DNA from: Phaseolus vulgaris
Taxonomy: Eukaryota; Streptophyta; Magnoliopsida; Fabales; Fabaceae
Reading direction: 5' to 3'
Assembly: GCF_000499845.2 (NCBI RefSeq)
Contig: NC_023755.2
Location: forward strand, 6,764,847-6,828,846
Length of the DNA: 64,000 bases
Shown here piece after piece: positions 45,290-55,369 of the stretch. The notes beneath the pieces were generated by a model. The model was not told the DNA's origin and searched no databases. It worked only from the letters and a program-made list of their open reading frames with translations. A program made the translations under genes and the position numbers. How positions within the stretch are numbered: the stretch's first letter is position 1; every line of letters begins with the position of its first letter.

Positions 45290-46100
45290 GATTTATTATT
45301 ATTTTAAACTTTCCTCACACACTCACTCTAATATACCTCAATCCATACACTTACCTTCTTCACACTTTCCTCTCAAATCCTCATTCCTCAAATCCTCACA
45401 GTTCCACTCCTCAATCCAAATACAACATTATGGAGAGTCTGATTAGCATTTTCCCTTTGATGTGCATGCTAAGTTTAGTTATTGTTAATGAGATGGAGCG
45501 AGTTGAGATGGATTGGGAGAGATTTTGAGGAAGTCAAGTATACATCAAGTTGAATTCTTTGAAGGATGGTAGCTGATCTTATGTAGGTACAATTGTCTTC
45601 AGAATGGGGTTGAATGGAGTTTGAACTCAATTAAACTTTTTATTAGTCACTATAAAAAACAAATTATAAGAGATAAGGGATAGAAAATTATACACATATT
45701 TATACTAGTCACCTCAAACACTAGGGTTACATCTAGTCCCGTTAAGCTTTTCGCTTAAGAGCCTTAAGTATTATAAACCTCTCCAGGTAATAAGTATTCT
45801 TTAGCTCTCAAGGTACACAAATATTCTCCACCTCCCCAGGTACACAAGTATTAATACACAAGTATTAAACATCCCTCCAAGCATCAAGTATTGAACACCT
45901 TTCCAAGCAACGAGTCTTAATCTCCCCCTGAGACCAAGACCTCTCAACAAGTGATAAAAATACTCTCGAAAAGAGATCAATTGAGATCAATTGTGAGTGC
46001 TCTAAATCTTCACACAATGAGATCAATTGTGAGTGCTCTAAATAACAAATATGAAATATTCAACATTTTGTGTGTGTAACATAGTTAGAACTTTATGTTG
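45290..46100 (-). repeat. Repeat terminus followed by LTR-like fragment
   Basis: 45305-45430 is the second copy of the repeat end described at 7740-7885. From about 45510 the text GATTTTGAGGAAGTCAAG ... GAAGGATGGTAGCTGATCTT matches 48595-48655, inside the LTR of the gypsy fragment there. 45690-45760 (TTTATACTAGTCACCTC, GGGTTACATCTAGTCCC) recalls the start of the LTRs at 18888 and 24213. Mixed LTR debris. Confidence 0.45.
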
Positions 46101-47095
46101 AATTTTGTATTTTAAACCTTGGTTAGATATTTGTCTTGTTGATTGTTAAATATTTTCATTTGAATATTATGACATAGTAATTATGAATATTTGCTGATAA
46201 AAAAAAATTATGAATATTAATTTGTTGTGAAAATATTAAGTAGAATTCATTCTTTTGAAAACATAGATGAAGTAGAGTCAATAGAAATTGAGAAAATAGG
46301 AGAATGAATGTTAGAGGCTACAACCAAGATAGTTAGTGCATTATTGTTACAAAAATACAGATCACATAGGCAGGAATTCACATAACACACAAAAACAACT
46401 CAAGGAGAGGCTCTACTTGGTAAGGTACAAATAGTAAGATCGGGTAAGTGACTAAAAGTATATTCTCATATGGTTTTGTGTTGAATTTAAGATCCAAAGT
46501 AAACATATGATGCATGGAAAGGATCAAGGAATTTTTTTTTCTTAAAAATGTTTTGAACCTGATAGCCAAACGACCAACCAAAAAACTCACATGAAAAATT
46601 TATCATTGAACCTTAACTGCTAATACACTTACCTTGAACCAAATACTGAAATCCTACCTTCCTCACTGATAGAAAGAGAACTAACCGTATGTATACCAAA
46701 TCAGGGAAGTGAATCACAACAGTTGGTTATTTTTAAAAGAATGGAAAATGAGCAAAAAGGAAAAATTAGTGTTAAAAAAAATAGAAAAAAATTAGACTAT
46801 AAGTCCAAGTGAAAAAGTTGACACCAATTGAGCAAAAATCTGCAATGCTTGATGAGGAAATGATAAGTGTTATATTTTAGTAATATTTCATATTAAAAGA
46901 TAGACACTTATGAATTTTTATTGATAAAATAGTTATGATTCAACCCCTAATTTAAAAATTTAATTTTTTTTACATATTTTATGATTATAAGATGAATGAG
47001 AACGATTTATTCCCAAATTTGGGTTAATTTTAGGATTCTAGGATAAACGAATATGAAAGGGCTAAAGGAGAATGAACAAGACGAGGAGGGAAAGT
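46101..47095. other. Intergenic, no gene seen
   Basis: AT-rich sequence with no domain on either strand. Confidence 0.45.
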
Positions 47096-47099
47096 TGGA

Positions 47100-47240
47100 A
47101 CATTGGAAACTCGCTCAAAACTTGCCCAAGCAAGATCGCTTTAGAGAAACTCGCCCAAGCGAGTTCACTCCTGTGAAGTTGAGTTTTTTCTCGTCAAACT
47201 CGCTTAAGTGAGATGTCACTTAGCTCAAGCCCAATTAGGT
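47100..47240. repeat. Array of CTCGCnnAAGCGAG palindromes
   Basis: AACTCGCTCAAAACTTGCCC, CAAGCAAGATCGC, ACTCGCCCAAGCGAGTT (47149-47165), ACTCGCTTAAGTGAG (47198-47212) and CTTAGCTCAAGCCC follow each other. Likely part of an LTR or leader, since CTATTTTATA-like and AACCCTAGAC text follows. Element not delimited. Confidence 0.55.
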
Positions 47241-47600
47241 TAAATAGAAGGCGTGAGACATAACCCTAGACATCATTGGGAGAATAGAGAGAGATAGAAA
47301 ATTATAAAGGAGTCAACTGTCAAGGAGACAAATTCTGGATCTTCTTTTCTTTCTTTCCATCCTTGTAATGGCCAACATGAGTGGTTAATTCTTCCCTTTA
47401 AGAAAAAAATTGTGTACACCAAAAACAGTTTTGAAGAGGAATCCTCTTTATATATAGGTATAGATTATTATTAATATTATTTTAATTATAACTAGTATTA
47501 TTAATATTAACAGTATAATTATTATGAACATTTTGAATATTATTATTATTATTAATATTAATAGTATTGTAATTATTATTGAATAGTATTGGCGCCAAGT
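47241..47600. other. No gene seen
   Basis: Mixed sequence, then a run rich in TTATTATTAATATTA at 47465-47590. Nothing recognised. Confidence 0.4.
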
Positions 47601-47609
47601 TATCGACAA

Positions 47610-47801
47610 ATAGTACTGAAAGATAATGTTTCACGCTCAATTATAGACGAATTTTGATTTTCACTCATTTTTGTTGAATTTTCAGATTTGTTAGTAAAAT
47701 TCATCAGTAATTATCGACGAAAATAAATTCATCGATATTTACATTTGTCAGTAAAAATTGTCGATAATTTTCCTTCGATAAAGCAATCATTTCTTGTAGT
47801 G
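47610..47801 (-). mobile_element. CACTA-type transposon terminus, minus orientation
   Basis: On the minus strand the sequence from 47801 begins CACTACAAGAAATGATTGC, a CACTA terminal inverted repeat, followed by subterminal repeats of TCGA-containing units (TTATCGAC, ATCGATGAA, GTCGATAATTA, ATTCGTC). It interrupts a gypsy gag frame exactly at 47801/47802. The opposite end was not found to the left, so the element may be truncated. Confidence 0.65.
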
Positions 47802-48060
47802 CCACTCCTAAATCTTTCGAAAAAAGACTGGTTTGGGTGAGATAGGCCTTAACATATGCCTCTGGAATAAAGGAGCTATCGTACTTTCCAAGACATGACA
47901 ACTTCCATTTGTTAAGAAGTCGAGCCTTAATGACTTCTGTTGTGAAGGGGTGAAAACCAGCTAGGTTGCCACGCATATCTGCATTCAACACAACTTTGAA
48001 AGACATATGCTTATCACATCATGATTTCTTTTTGTGGAAGAACCTTGGATTAGGCCAATA
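47802..48060 (-). pseudogene. Ty3/gypsy gag relic, minus strand
   Basis: Reads VVLNADMRGNLAGFHPFTTE then LLNKWKLSCLGKYDSSF and AYVKAYLTQTSLFSKD, the segment that precedes the capsid domain in many plant gypsy Gag proteins ('FxxxI...P.KFKxPxxxxYDGxxDPxxHxxxY'). The frame ends in the CACTA sequence at 47801. A primer-binding site and LTR lie to its right (48520-48541 and onward), as expected for a minus-strand element. Confidence 0.65.
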
Positions 48061-48521
48061 ACTTGGGATTGATTCTTGGTATGATTTTTTTTTGTGAGTG
48101 AGTTCGTAGGTACCTTTTGCGGTCAAGTACCTTGTACTGGTCGACTTGTATTCTTAATAGGTTTATCGAAACAATGGACTAGACTCAGCGACCTACTCTG
48201 TGTCTTGAGTTTTTTTCTTTCAAATTTTGCTCGAATCATGGTGTGATCCAATCTTGGTGTATTATAGTGAGCTATTATTGGATAGCCTACAACTCGCTTT
48301 GATGTTTATTCCATAGAAGTTTCAAGTCTTTGTCAAACTTGTTATGCATGATAATGACGACGTTCTAAACATTTTTTTCATTCTTCTAGAGAATAGACTC
48401 CATATATGATTTTAAGGCATCAATGGAAGACGAGTTCATCTCACGATATGATGATGTTGATGTTATAGTCTGACTTCTAGTGAGTACCATAAGAGTTGTG
48501 GTTTGAAAATAGTTTTACCCA

Positions 48522-48660
48522 AACTCAACAGTGGGCACCAAATGTTCTTACTAAGATTGGGCGAGAATCGTCCTTGGTGGGTTTAAAGAGGTTTTGAGGA
48601 AGTCGAGCGTTGATTGAGTTGAATCCTCTGAAGGATGGTAGCTGATCTTCTTTTAGAATT
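48522..48660 (-). repeat. Gypsy primer-binding site and LTR edge, minus orientation
   Basis: Minus-strand reading across 48550-48520 gives ...GTAAGAACA then TTTGGTGCCCACTGTTGAG. TGGTGCCCAC after an LTR end in ACA is the usual plant gypsy PBS region. The LTR continues to the right from TGTTCTTACTAAG at 48541. Its other end is not found; 48595-48655 resembles 45515-45580. Confidence 0.55.
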
Positions 48661-48965
48661 ACCAAATGATGGTCCACTTGCAAAAGATTCTCTAACACTC
48701 AAGTTAGTAAGAGGTAAAAAAGTGTTTTAGAAATATTTATCGAGTAAATAAAAGATAGATTAAGTACGTACTTCTTAGAGAATCAACTACATTAATAAAT
48801 TTTTGGGTCTATGTTAATATCCAAATATGAGTTGTTACCATTCAATCTATTATAACACCATCAGTTTTTCAAGTCAATTCATATTGTTTGGTTTCGTAGT
48901 TGGTTTTATATGTATATTAGGTGGTACAATTATCCTCTTCCAACTTCGTATATATTGTATGGACC
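48661..48965. other. No gene seen
   Basis: Probably continuing LTR debris; no motifs recognised. Confidence 0.35.
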
Positions 48966-49332
48966 ATTCACTACTAGAAAATCATTAAATAAAAACTAAT
49001 TTTAGAGATAAAAATATAATTAGTTACTATATCGACTAAATTAAAGATGTTATTTTAGAGACTAAAAAAATTATTGGTATCTAAAGTAGTTTCTAAATTT
49101 ATAAATTATTTTCTAAATTGGTATCTAATTAGCTATTAAGGTCTTAGCTATCAACTATTTAGATTCTAAAATTGATAGCGAATTAGATACCAATTTATAA
49201 ACTAGTTTTTAAATTTAGAAACTACTTTAATTAGATACCAATAATTTTTTAGTCTCTAATTTAATCAATATAATAACTAATTATTTCATCTCTAAAATTA
49301 GTTTTTTAGTTAATGATTTTCTTGTAGTGATT
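48966..49332. mobile_element. CACTA-type foldback MITE with 3-bp target duplication
   Basis: 361 bp (48969-49329). Left end CACTACTAGAAAATCATTAA; right end in reverse complement CACTACAAGAAAATCATTAA. The inverted repeats continue inward (AACTAATTTTAGAGATAAA against AACTAATTTTAGAGATGAA) nearly to the centre, so the element can fold into one long hairpin. It is flanked by ATT on both sides (48966-48968 and 49330-49332), the 3-bp duplication expected for CACTA elements. No ORF. It ends about 295 bp beyond the stop codon of the nicotianamine synthase gene. Confidence 0.9.
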
Positions 49333-49624
49333 TAGAAATAGGTAATCTCAACTCCATATATATTATAGGGTAGTAGTACAATTATTCTTTTCCAAAAATA
49401 AATAAATAAATAAAATTTGTGCTTCATGAGCTGTTTATTGAGTGGAAATACTCTTTGTTTGTGAACAATAGCATATTTATTAGCACGTTTATAATTCTTA
49501 CTAATACAACTCTTTTAATTTGCATAGAATAAAGTAACACAACAACAAACACACACATAGAAACTACATAGCACTTATCTTCTTCAAGTAGATAGAACTA
49601 CAAGTTGGGGTGGTGGTGGTGAAA

Positions 49625-50479
49625 CTAAGCTTTAGGCTTGCGAAGAAGAACTACCGAATTGATCACATCATTTGTGGGGTGAAAGATGGTAAGAACCTCA
49701 AAATTCACCATGTCAGGTTCCTCAAGAATAGGGTACAAGAAAGCTCTTGACCCTTTTGCACTTCTCACAAGCAAGATCCCTCCCTCCTTCATATACTTCC
49801 TTATGTGTCCCAAAATCTTCACTTTTGCTTCCCTATTCATGCCCACAAGTGCTGCCAAAAAGATGCAATCATATTGCCCCAACCTCTCTCTAACTTCCAT
49901 GATGTCTTGTGTCACAAACTTCATCCTCTTCTCAAGTGCTGCATCAGAAGCAACAATCTTTCGAGCCACCTCGTTTGCCTTCTCATCAATGTCAAAGTTG
50001 TCAAAGTGTGTGGACTCCATGTGGTGAGTGGCCATTATGATGGAAGTGAGTGGCATTGGACCTGACCCTACAAAGGCCACTTTCTTTGCATTAACCATCC
50101 CATTTTCTTTGAGGATTTTGTTCTCCATGTGTGCTAGTTTCACATAGTTCCCATAGTAAGGGAAAAGGGTCACATTCTTGAAGGGCTCGGGTGTTAGGCT
50201 TATGAAGGTTGAGAACTCAAACTCTAAGAGTCCCTCGGCATGGCCACTAAGGTTAATGAGGCTGTCACGCATCTCTTTCACCTCTTGAGGCAAGGCCTCA
50301 ATGTCAATGGATGAAGGGAGAGTGCAAAGTTTCACAAGACGAGTGAAAAGGCTATTCACTTGCTTGCAAGGCCTAAGGGATTCAAGTTTGGAGATGCTTT
50401 CATGAAGTTGCATAATCTGAGCTATGAGAATCTCTTCTGGTATTTGAGTCTCAATGTTGATGTTTTGGAAAGAAGCCAT
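49625..50479 (-). CDS. NAS: Nicotianamine synthase
   Basis: Makes nicotianamine from three S-adenosyl-methionine molecules; nicotianamine chelates iron, zinc and copper for transport in the plant. Single exon of 284 codons, ATG at 50477-50479, stop at 49625-49627, intronless as usual for this family. Seen in order: LHESISKLESLRPCKQVNSLF near residue 26; FPYYGNYVKLAHME; KVAFVGSGPMPLTSIIMA (Rossmann-type SAM site); HFDNFDIDEKANEVAR; YDCIFLAALVGMNREAKVKI; EGGILLVRSAKGSRAFLYP; and IFHPTNDVINSVVLLRKPK. Homologues I recall have about 320 residues; this one stops right after the last conserved block and lacks the Cys-containing C-terminal tail of the Arabidopsis proteins. No lesion seen. Downstream lies a CACTA MITE. 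Which NAS paralogue this is cannot be told. Confidence 0.95.
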   Translation of the reverse strand: MASFQNINIETQIPEEILIAQIMQLHESISKLESLRPCKQVNSLFTRLVKLCTLPSSIDIEALPQEVKEMRDSLINLSGHAEGLLEFEFSTFISLTPEPFKNVTLFPYYGNYVKLAHMENKILKENGMVNAKKVAFVGSGPMPLTSIIMATHHMESTHFDNFDIDEKANEVARKIVASDAALEKRMKFVTQDIMEVRERLGQYDCIFLAALVGMNREAKVKILGHIRKYMKEGGILLVRSAKGSRAFLYPILEEPDMVNFEVLTIFHPTNDVINSVVLLRKPKA

Positions 50480-50573
50480 TGGGTTGAAATGATTTGAAAG
50501 ATGAACTGGACTAAATTAATCACAACACTGAGGTTTTCTGTTTGCCTTGTGGAAAAAAGTGAGAAAGCTTAAA

Positions 50574-50584
50574 CTATTTATAGC
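50574..50584 (-). promoter_or_regulatory. TATA box of the nicotianamine synthase gene
   Basis: CTATTTATAGC on the plus strand, GCTATAAATAG on the minus strand, about 95 bp upstream of the ATG. Consensus match and distance fit a plant core promoter with a 5' UTR of about 60 bases. Confidence 0.8.
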
Positions 50585-50599
50585 TTCATGGGCATGGAT

Positions 50600-52640
50600 T
50601 GAAAGGTACAACCATTTGTTGGACAATTATTTAACTATGTTGTTCTGAAATCCATAACTAGTCAACTACAAAAGGGTGTTTCATGCCTTCAAATTAACCA
50701 TGTAAACACCTGAATACATGATGGTGAAAGATAGGTGTTGTCTAATAATAATCTGAATATTTGGAATGATACAAAATTTTATGCATCACAAATAAAGACT
50801 CAAAATATGTCTAACTTGGCTTATTTCTTGCCTAAGCTAGCAATGTATTTACTATTTATTTGAATTGGGTAAATTCTTTTTAAAAATTTATTTAATTTGA
50901 AATATTAGGTTAGCTAAGTGGTTTTTTAATTTAGTAAGTCCTTTAATTTAAATATTATTATTGTTATTATTAATTACGTTTTTATTGTGGGTATATTATT
51001 AAGAAATTAATAAATTGAAATTTTTTACTAGAAATTATGTTAGTAATACATTGAATTTGGGTTTAGAATAATATTTTTAATAGTTTTTTATTCTTTAATG
51101 CGTGATACCGATTATAACATTTTCCTTATAGTTAATATATTAGTATATATACATAATAAAAGTCTTCTCCTATTCAATTACATACAGTTATATATAATAA
51201 ATCTTTAATAATAACTACTTAAAAATTCACATGGGATTCCTTTTCATGTGTTTGATAGTGCAAGAAAATATGGATTGAATTCTTATTATTATTTGTTTTT
51301 TAATAAAATATTTTGATATTGTATTAGTCTTTTAAAAGCTGTATATATAAGTTTACATATATTAATTTATGTATACTTTTATTTTGGTTAGAGTAAGAAT
51401 TTTGTTTTAAATATTATAATGGTTTTTTCTTGTTTAAGACCAGCATCTGTTTCTATTATATATGCACTATGATAGAAAAAATTTGTGGCCATAACCGTTT
51501 AGTACAATTTCATGGACATAACTAAACCTATAACCATAATACTGTGCATGTATACAAAAAAATATTGTGACATCATTGAATAAAAAATTGTCAATTTTTG
51601 GTAGTGAATCATCAAGCGTGTGGAAGTTGCTAGTCTCATTAATAATAAATTGAGGAAAATGAATAGAGATGGAATCTTAAGTTCTATTTGGTTCTTTTCA
51701 CATTCTGTGTAGAATGAGAATGTTGAAGCATATCCGAAGCCTGCAATGTGTTCACACCAAGTCACTAACACTAAAAGATGAATATTAGTCTACATATTCC
51801 TCTGCAGCATGGAGCATGCAAGTCAACAATTGGAAATCTTTGAAAGTTCTTTTAATAAAATAAACTTAGGAATATATAACATAAAATAATCTGATAAATG
51901 TATAAAACTATTGTTTGATCACATGCTATGCTATATATTAATAGATATAAACTATGTTTTTTTGAGAATATTTCTAGCTCTTGTGAAGATTTAAAAAAAT
52001 ATATTAAATAATGTGTTCTGATCAGTAATCTTATGAACATTTTTCAGTATGGTTATGGTTATCTGAACAGGTTGTAGTAATTGCTGAATACATCTCAAAT
52101 TTCTTTACTATTTTTCTGATCATTTTCATGCCACACACTTCTTCTACTTTTTGTAAGTTTTTTTTATCTTTTATTTATTTGATTCACTAAAAAATTATAA
52201 TTTTTAATGACAAACACATGTAATATATGTAGTTATAAATCTATTTAATCTATGTCATACATAATTTTAGTGTTAATTTTAAATGAAATTAATTATAAAT
52301 AGTATGCCTCATTATAGTCTATACCTATACTTTATACCAAGTATGAGAAATATAAAGCAAAAGAGACATAGAACTCAAAAATAACCTCAACTGCCCACCT
52401 TGCTAAAACTAGCTAAAAATGACTTAAATTTTAAGGACTAACCATGTCGCTCTATCAACAATTTTTTATTGAATACATACATACCAGAGGTTCAAGACAC
52501 CATTCAAAGAATGAGAAACTCGTTGATGGTACCTTTAACCAGATCCAAGACCAAACCTAAACTTGTGGCAAGGAAAAGACTTCAGAATAAGACTCCTCTA
52601 TTAAATAAACATTTATTCCTACGTCTCTAAATCTCGCTTA
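50600..52640. other. Upstream region of NAS and AT-rich spacer
   Basis: Beyond the core promoter I see AT-rich sequence with no coding frame. Frames at 51499-51771 and 51852-52040 are A/T-driven. Nothing recognised. Confidence 0.5.
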
Positions 52641-52708
52641 CCAATGCAATTTAAACATTACCCAAAATAAGATTAACTGAAGTGGTCGCATCAAGAATTT
52701 TAAACTGC

Positions 52709-53095
52709 TCAAAATGTGGGAGAGAGAAGATTTACCGAGCTCACTCCTAACCGAGCGTAACATAGATTCCAAACTAGCCAAGCGACTTTGCATCCAAAGA
52801 ACAGATAACTTGTCGACTCTTCTGAGACCCTGCACAAACAAAAAAGATTGCTCTCAACTTGAACTCCTTGTCTTTCCAGGTTGACCTTAGTAGCAATCTT
52901 GTTTCCAATCACCCTCCAAGTAGTGACATGAGCTGAAGGAAGAGCCTTAATCCTCCAGAAAAAGTTGTACATCCACGAATGTTCCTATGCTTTCTCTCCC
53001 CTTAATAAGCCGTAAGTAGATTTGATAGGAAACTCTACCAACTTGCAACCCTTCCAAACCCATTTGTTCTCAGTCTCCAAGACGAGGCTCTTACT
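52709..53095 (-). pseudogene. LINE (L1-type) relic: C-terminal zinc-binding region of reverse transcriptase
   Basis: Minus-strand frame from 53093 reads ENKWVWKGCKLVEFPIKSTY, GLLRGEKA, a TAG stop, then SWMYNFFWRIKALPSAHVTT, WRVIGNKIATKVNLERQGV and CLCRVSEESTSYLFFGCKVA. This is the plant zf-RVT domain ('VWKxxxPPxVxxFxWRxxxxxLxTxxxLxxRG...CxxCxxxxEExxHLFxxCxxxxxVW'). The polymerase domain upstream is absent. Dead fragment. Confidence 0.85.
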
Positions 53096-53099
53096 AGAT

Positions 53100-53720
53100 A
53101 CAATATATAACATTTATCATTATATTACTATTAATAAAAAAAATTATTAAATTTTTTAAACTTGTTATGTTATTTTTTTGTCATAATATTTTTAATTTAA
53201 AAGTTATATACATATATATAATTTAGCATTCTTAATATATAATTAATACCCCATCAAACTATCTACTTCACTATAAATTCAAGAGAGGTCGCATATAATT
53301 TTTCAAAATACAACTTAAACATTAAGGTCGGAGATCAATGGTGCGAAGACCCAACTAAATTAAAAGTTAGAGTGAAGGAATATTCTTGATTGTCTTTCAT
53401 TCATATTCTTTCTAGTTTGTCATACATTGCTCTCTGTTTTTTTTGGTTTAGCTTTTATTGTTTACACCTTTTCTTGCTTGTCTTTTTGTTCTTCTTAAAG
53501 TTGTGTGGAGACTTGTTCTTAAGTAAGTTGGTTTGCTGTGACATATTTCACTTGAAGCTACTCCATTCCACAAGCAAGGCTTGGTTGAGGACAGAATATT
53601 TTCTTGGAGTGGTTTGAGTGCTTTCTTGGGCATTTTCCAGCAACCTATATCTCACTGTTTTTAATTGTCTAACAAGTTTCTTTCACTGTTTTGTTTTCTG
53701 TTTTTGTGTATTTTCTGCTC
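53100..53720 (+). other. AT-rich spacer then gypsy leader
   Basis: 53100-53330 is AT-rich. 53380-53720 is T-rich, non-coding, and leads directly into the gypsy gag ATG at 53721; probably part of its leader or LTR. No boundaries found. Confidence 0.4.
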
Positions 53721-54412
53721 ATGGCTCATTTCTCTAGTGGAGAGTCCTCCAAACCGTGCTCACCACCAAAGGCAGCCCTTTATGAAGACTTAAAGAATGC
53801 CAAGCAATCCAATGTTCACTATCTTGAGGTGATAAGGAAGATGGAAGCACGGCTCCAAAGTTTGGAGTTAAACCGAGAAGAAATGCATCAAAACCGTCAG
53901 AGAAGAACTCCTCCTCCTATTCGGCATTCTTCAAGGCACTCCCATTCTTCTCATGGTTATTATGAAGACAATCCAAGGCCAAGACATCATCACCATGAAG
54001 AGAGGCGCCAACATGTGGCTGGCCCTTGTTCTCCTAATGTAAAACTTCCTAGTTTTAGTGGTGAAAGTGATCCCAATGTATACTTAGGATGGGAGGCTAA
54101 GGTTGAACAAATTTTTGATGTAAATGGGGTTAGGGATGAGCATAGGGTTAAGTTAGCTTCTTTAGAATTTTTGGACTATGCCATGCAATGGTGGCATCAA
54201 TACCTCATGGACATTGACCTTCACAAGAGGCCGCCCGTGGTCTCTTGGAACGATTTGAAAGCATGTTTACGCGCTAGATTCGTACCCCCACACTTTAGGA
54301 AAGACCTTATGTTGAAACTCCAACGGTTTCATGAAGGCGCGCTAAGTGTGGATGATTACTTTAAACAACTAGACACGCTTTTAATTCGAGTTAATATGGA
54401 TGAGAGTTTTTG
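53721..54412 (+). pseudogene. Ty3/gypsy gag, 5' part (retrotrans_gag domain), interrupted
   Basis: ATG at 53721 (AHFSSGESSKPCSPPK), a coiled stretch (EVIRKMEARLQSLELNREEM), a His-rich linker (HSHSSHGYYEDNPRPRHHHH), then PSFSGESDPNVYLGWEAKVE and the capsid block DYAMQWWHQYLMDIDL, WNDLKACLRARFVPPHFRKD, LQRFHEGALSVDDYFKQLD and LLIRVNMDESF. After about 54408 the frame loses all similarity to Gag and soon stops at 54485. Zinc knuckle and pol are missing because other elements have inserted or replaced them. Confidence 0.85.
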
Positions 54413-55369
54413 TCGGCCAAAACGTGACACAAACCAACGAAAATTGATGAAAAAAACGTTGGTTATGCGTTGGCCAAGAAGCTGACAAGAAAAGAGCAGA
54501 AGCAAAGTTTATTTTATGTTGGGCAGGGAGAGCAACTAACATTGCGTGGGTCAAACTGACTTGAGACAGACATGGATATCGTTGACCTAGCAGACTTAAA
54601 CATGGACAAAATATCGTCGGTCAAACTAACCCAGGTGTATCAGAAACACCATTATGCGTCGGTCAAGACGATGCAAAAGAAATAAAAACAAAGTGAAATT
54701 AGAATGGAAGCTAGAAAACAATTGAAAAAACAAAACTAGCATGGCCTAGTCCACACAAAAAAGGAAGTAAAAAAATAAAGATTATTAATAATTTGCATGT
54801 GGTAGAAAAATAAAGACTATATAATCAAACCTTATAAATATTTGAAATTTTACTTTAATAATTATCAAAATTAGATTTTCAAATTTCAAATGCTGTTAAA
54901 AATTATTAAAAACCTAAAACATTATTCATAAAAACAATTTGAAATTAATTAATTTGCCAAACCTATTATTTTATACCTAATTTTGTATTTCCTTTTTCTC
55001 CCACAAACAATAAAACAAAAACATAAAACAAAACAGTTATAAACAGTAAACTAAATCAAAACAAACCATTAAGATAAAATCATAAACATAAACGACAACG
55101 TTAACAAACAAACATAAAAAAAAAAAAACTCAAAATCTTAAACTAAAGTTTGAAATTTCTCAAATTTACCTTTCGCCAATTAAGATGGACAACAAAGTTG
55201 GAGTTGGAGCTGGTGGACCAGCGGTAGCGGTGGAGGAAATATCAACGGAGTAACTGGCGAGACTGCGGGGAAGGTAGTGCGGGGGTGGGACTTGGGGGCG
55301 GAGGAAACTTCGAGAGTAAAGAGAGAGAAGAGACCAAAATTAAGTTAGGTTTTTAATTTGGGGGAATTG
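54413..55369. mobile_element. Probable DNA-transposon segment with GCGTCGGTCAA-type subterminal repeats
   Basis: Between the broken gypsy gag and the LTR at 55370 are repeated units: CGTTGGTTATGCGTTGGCC, ATCGTTGACCTAGC, ATCGTCGGTCAAACTAACC and TTATGCGTCGGTCAAGACG (54455-54675). Then come AT-rich sequence and a GC-rich patch (55190-55310, GGAGCTGGTGGACC, GGTAGTGCGGGGGTGGG). Such repeats suit a CACTA-like end, but no CACTA terminus was located, so the class is tentative. Confidence 0.4.

Noticed and set aside
53721..54485. Complete gypsy gag gene
   Set aside because: Similarity stops at about 54408 and the last 25 codons come from unrelated inserted sequence.
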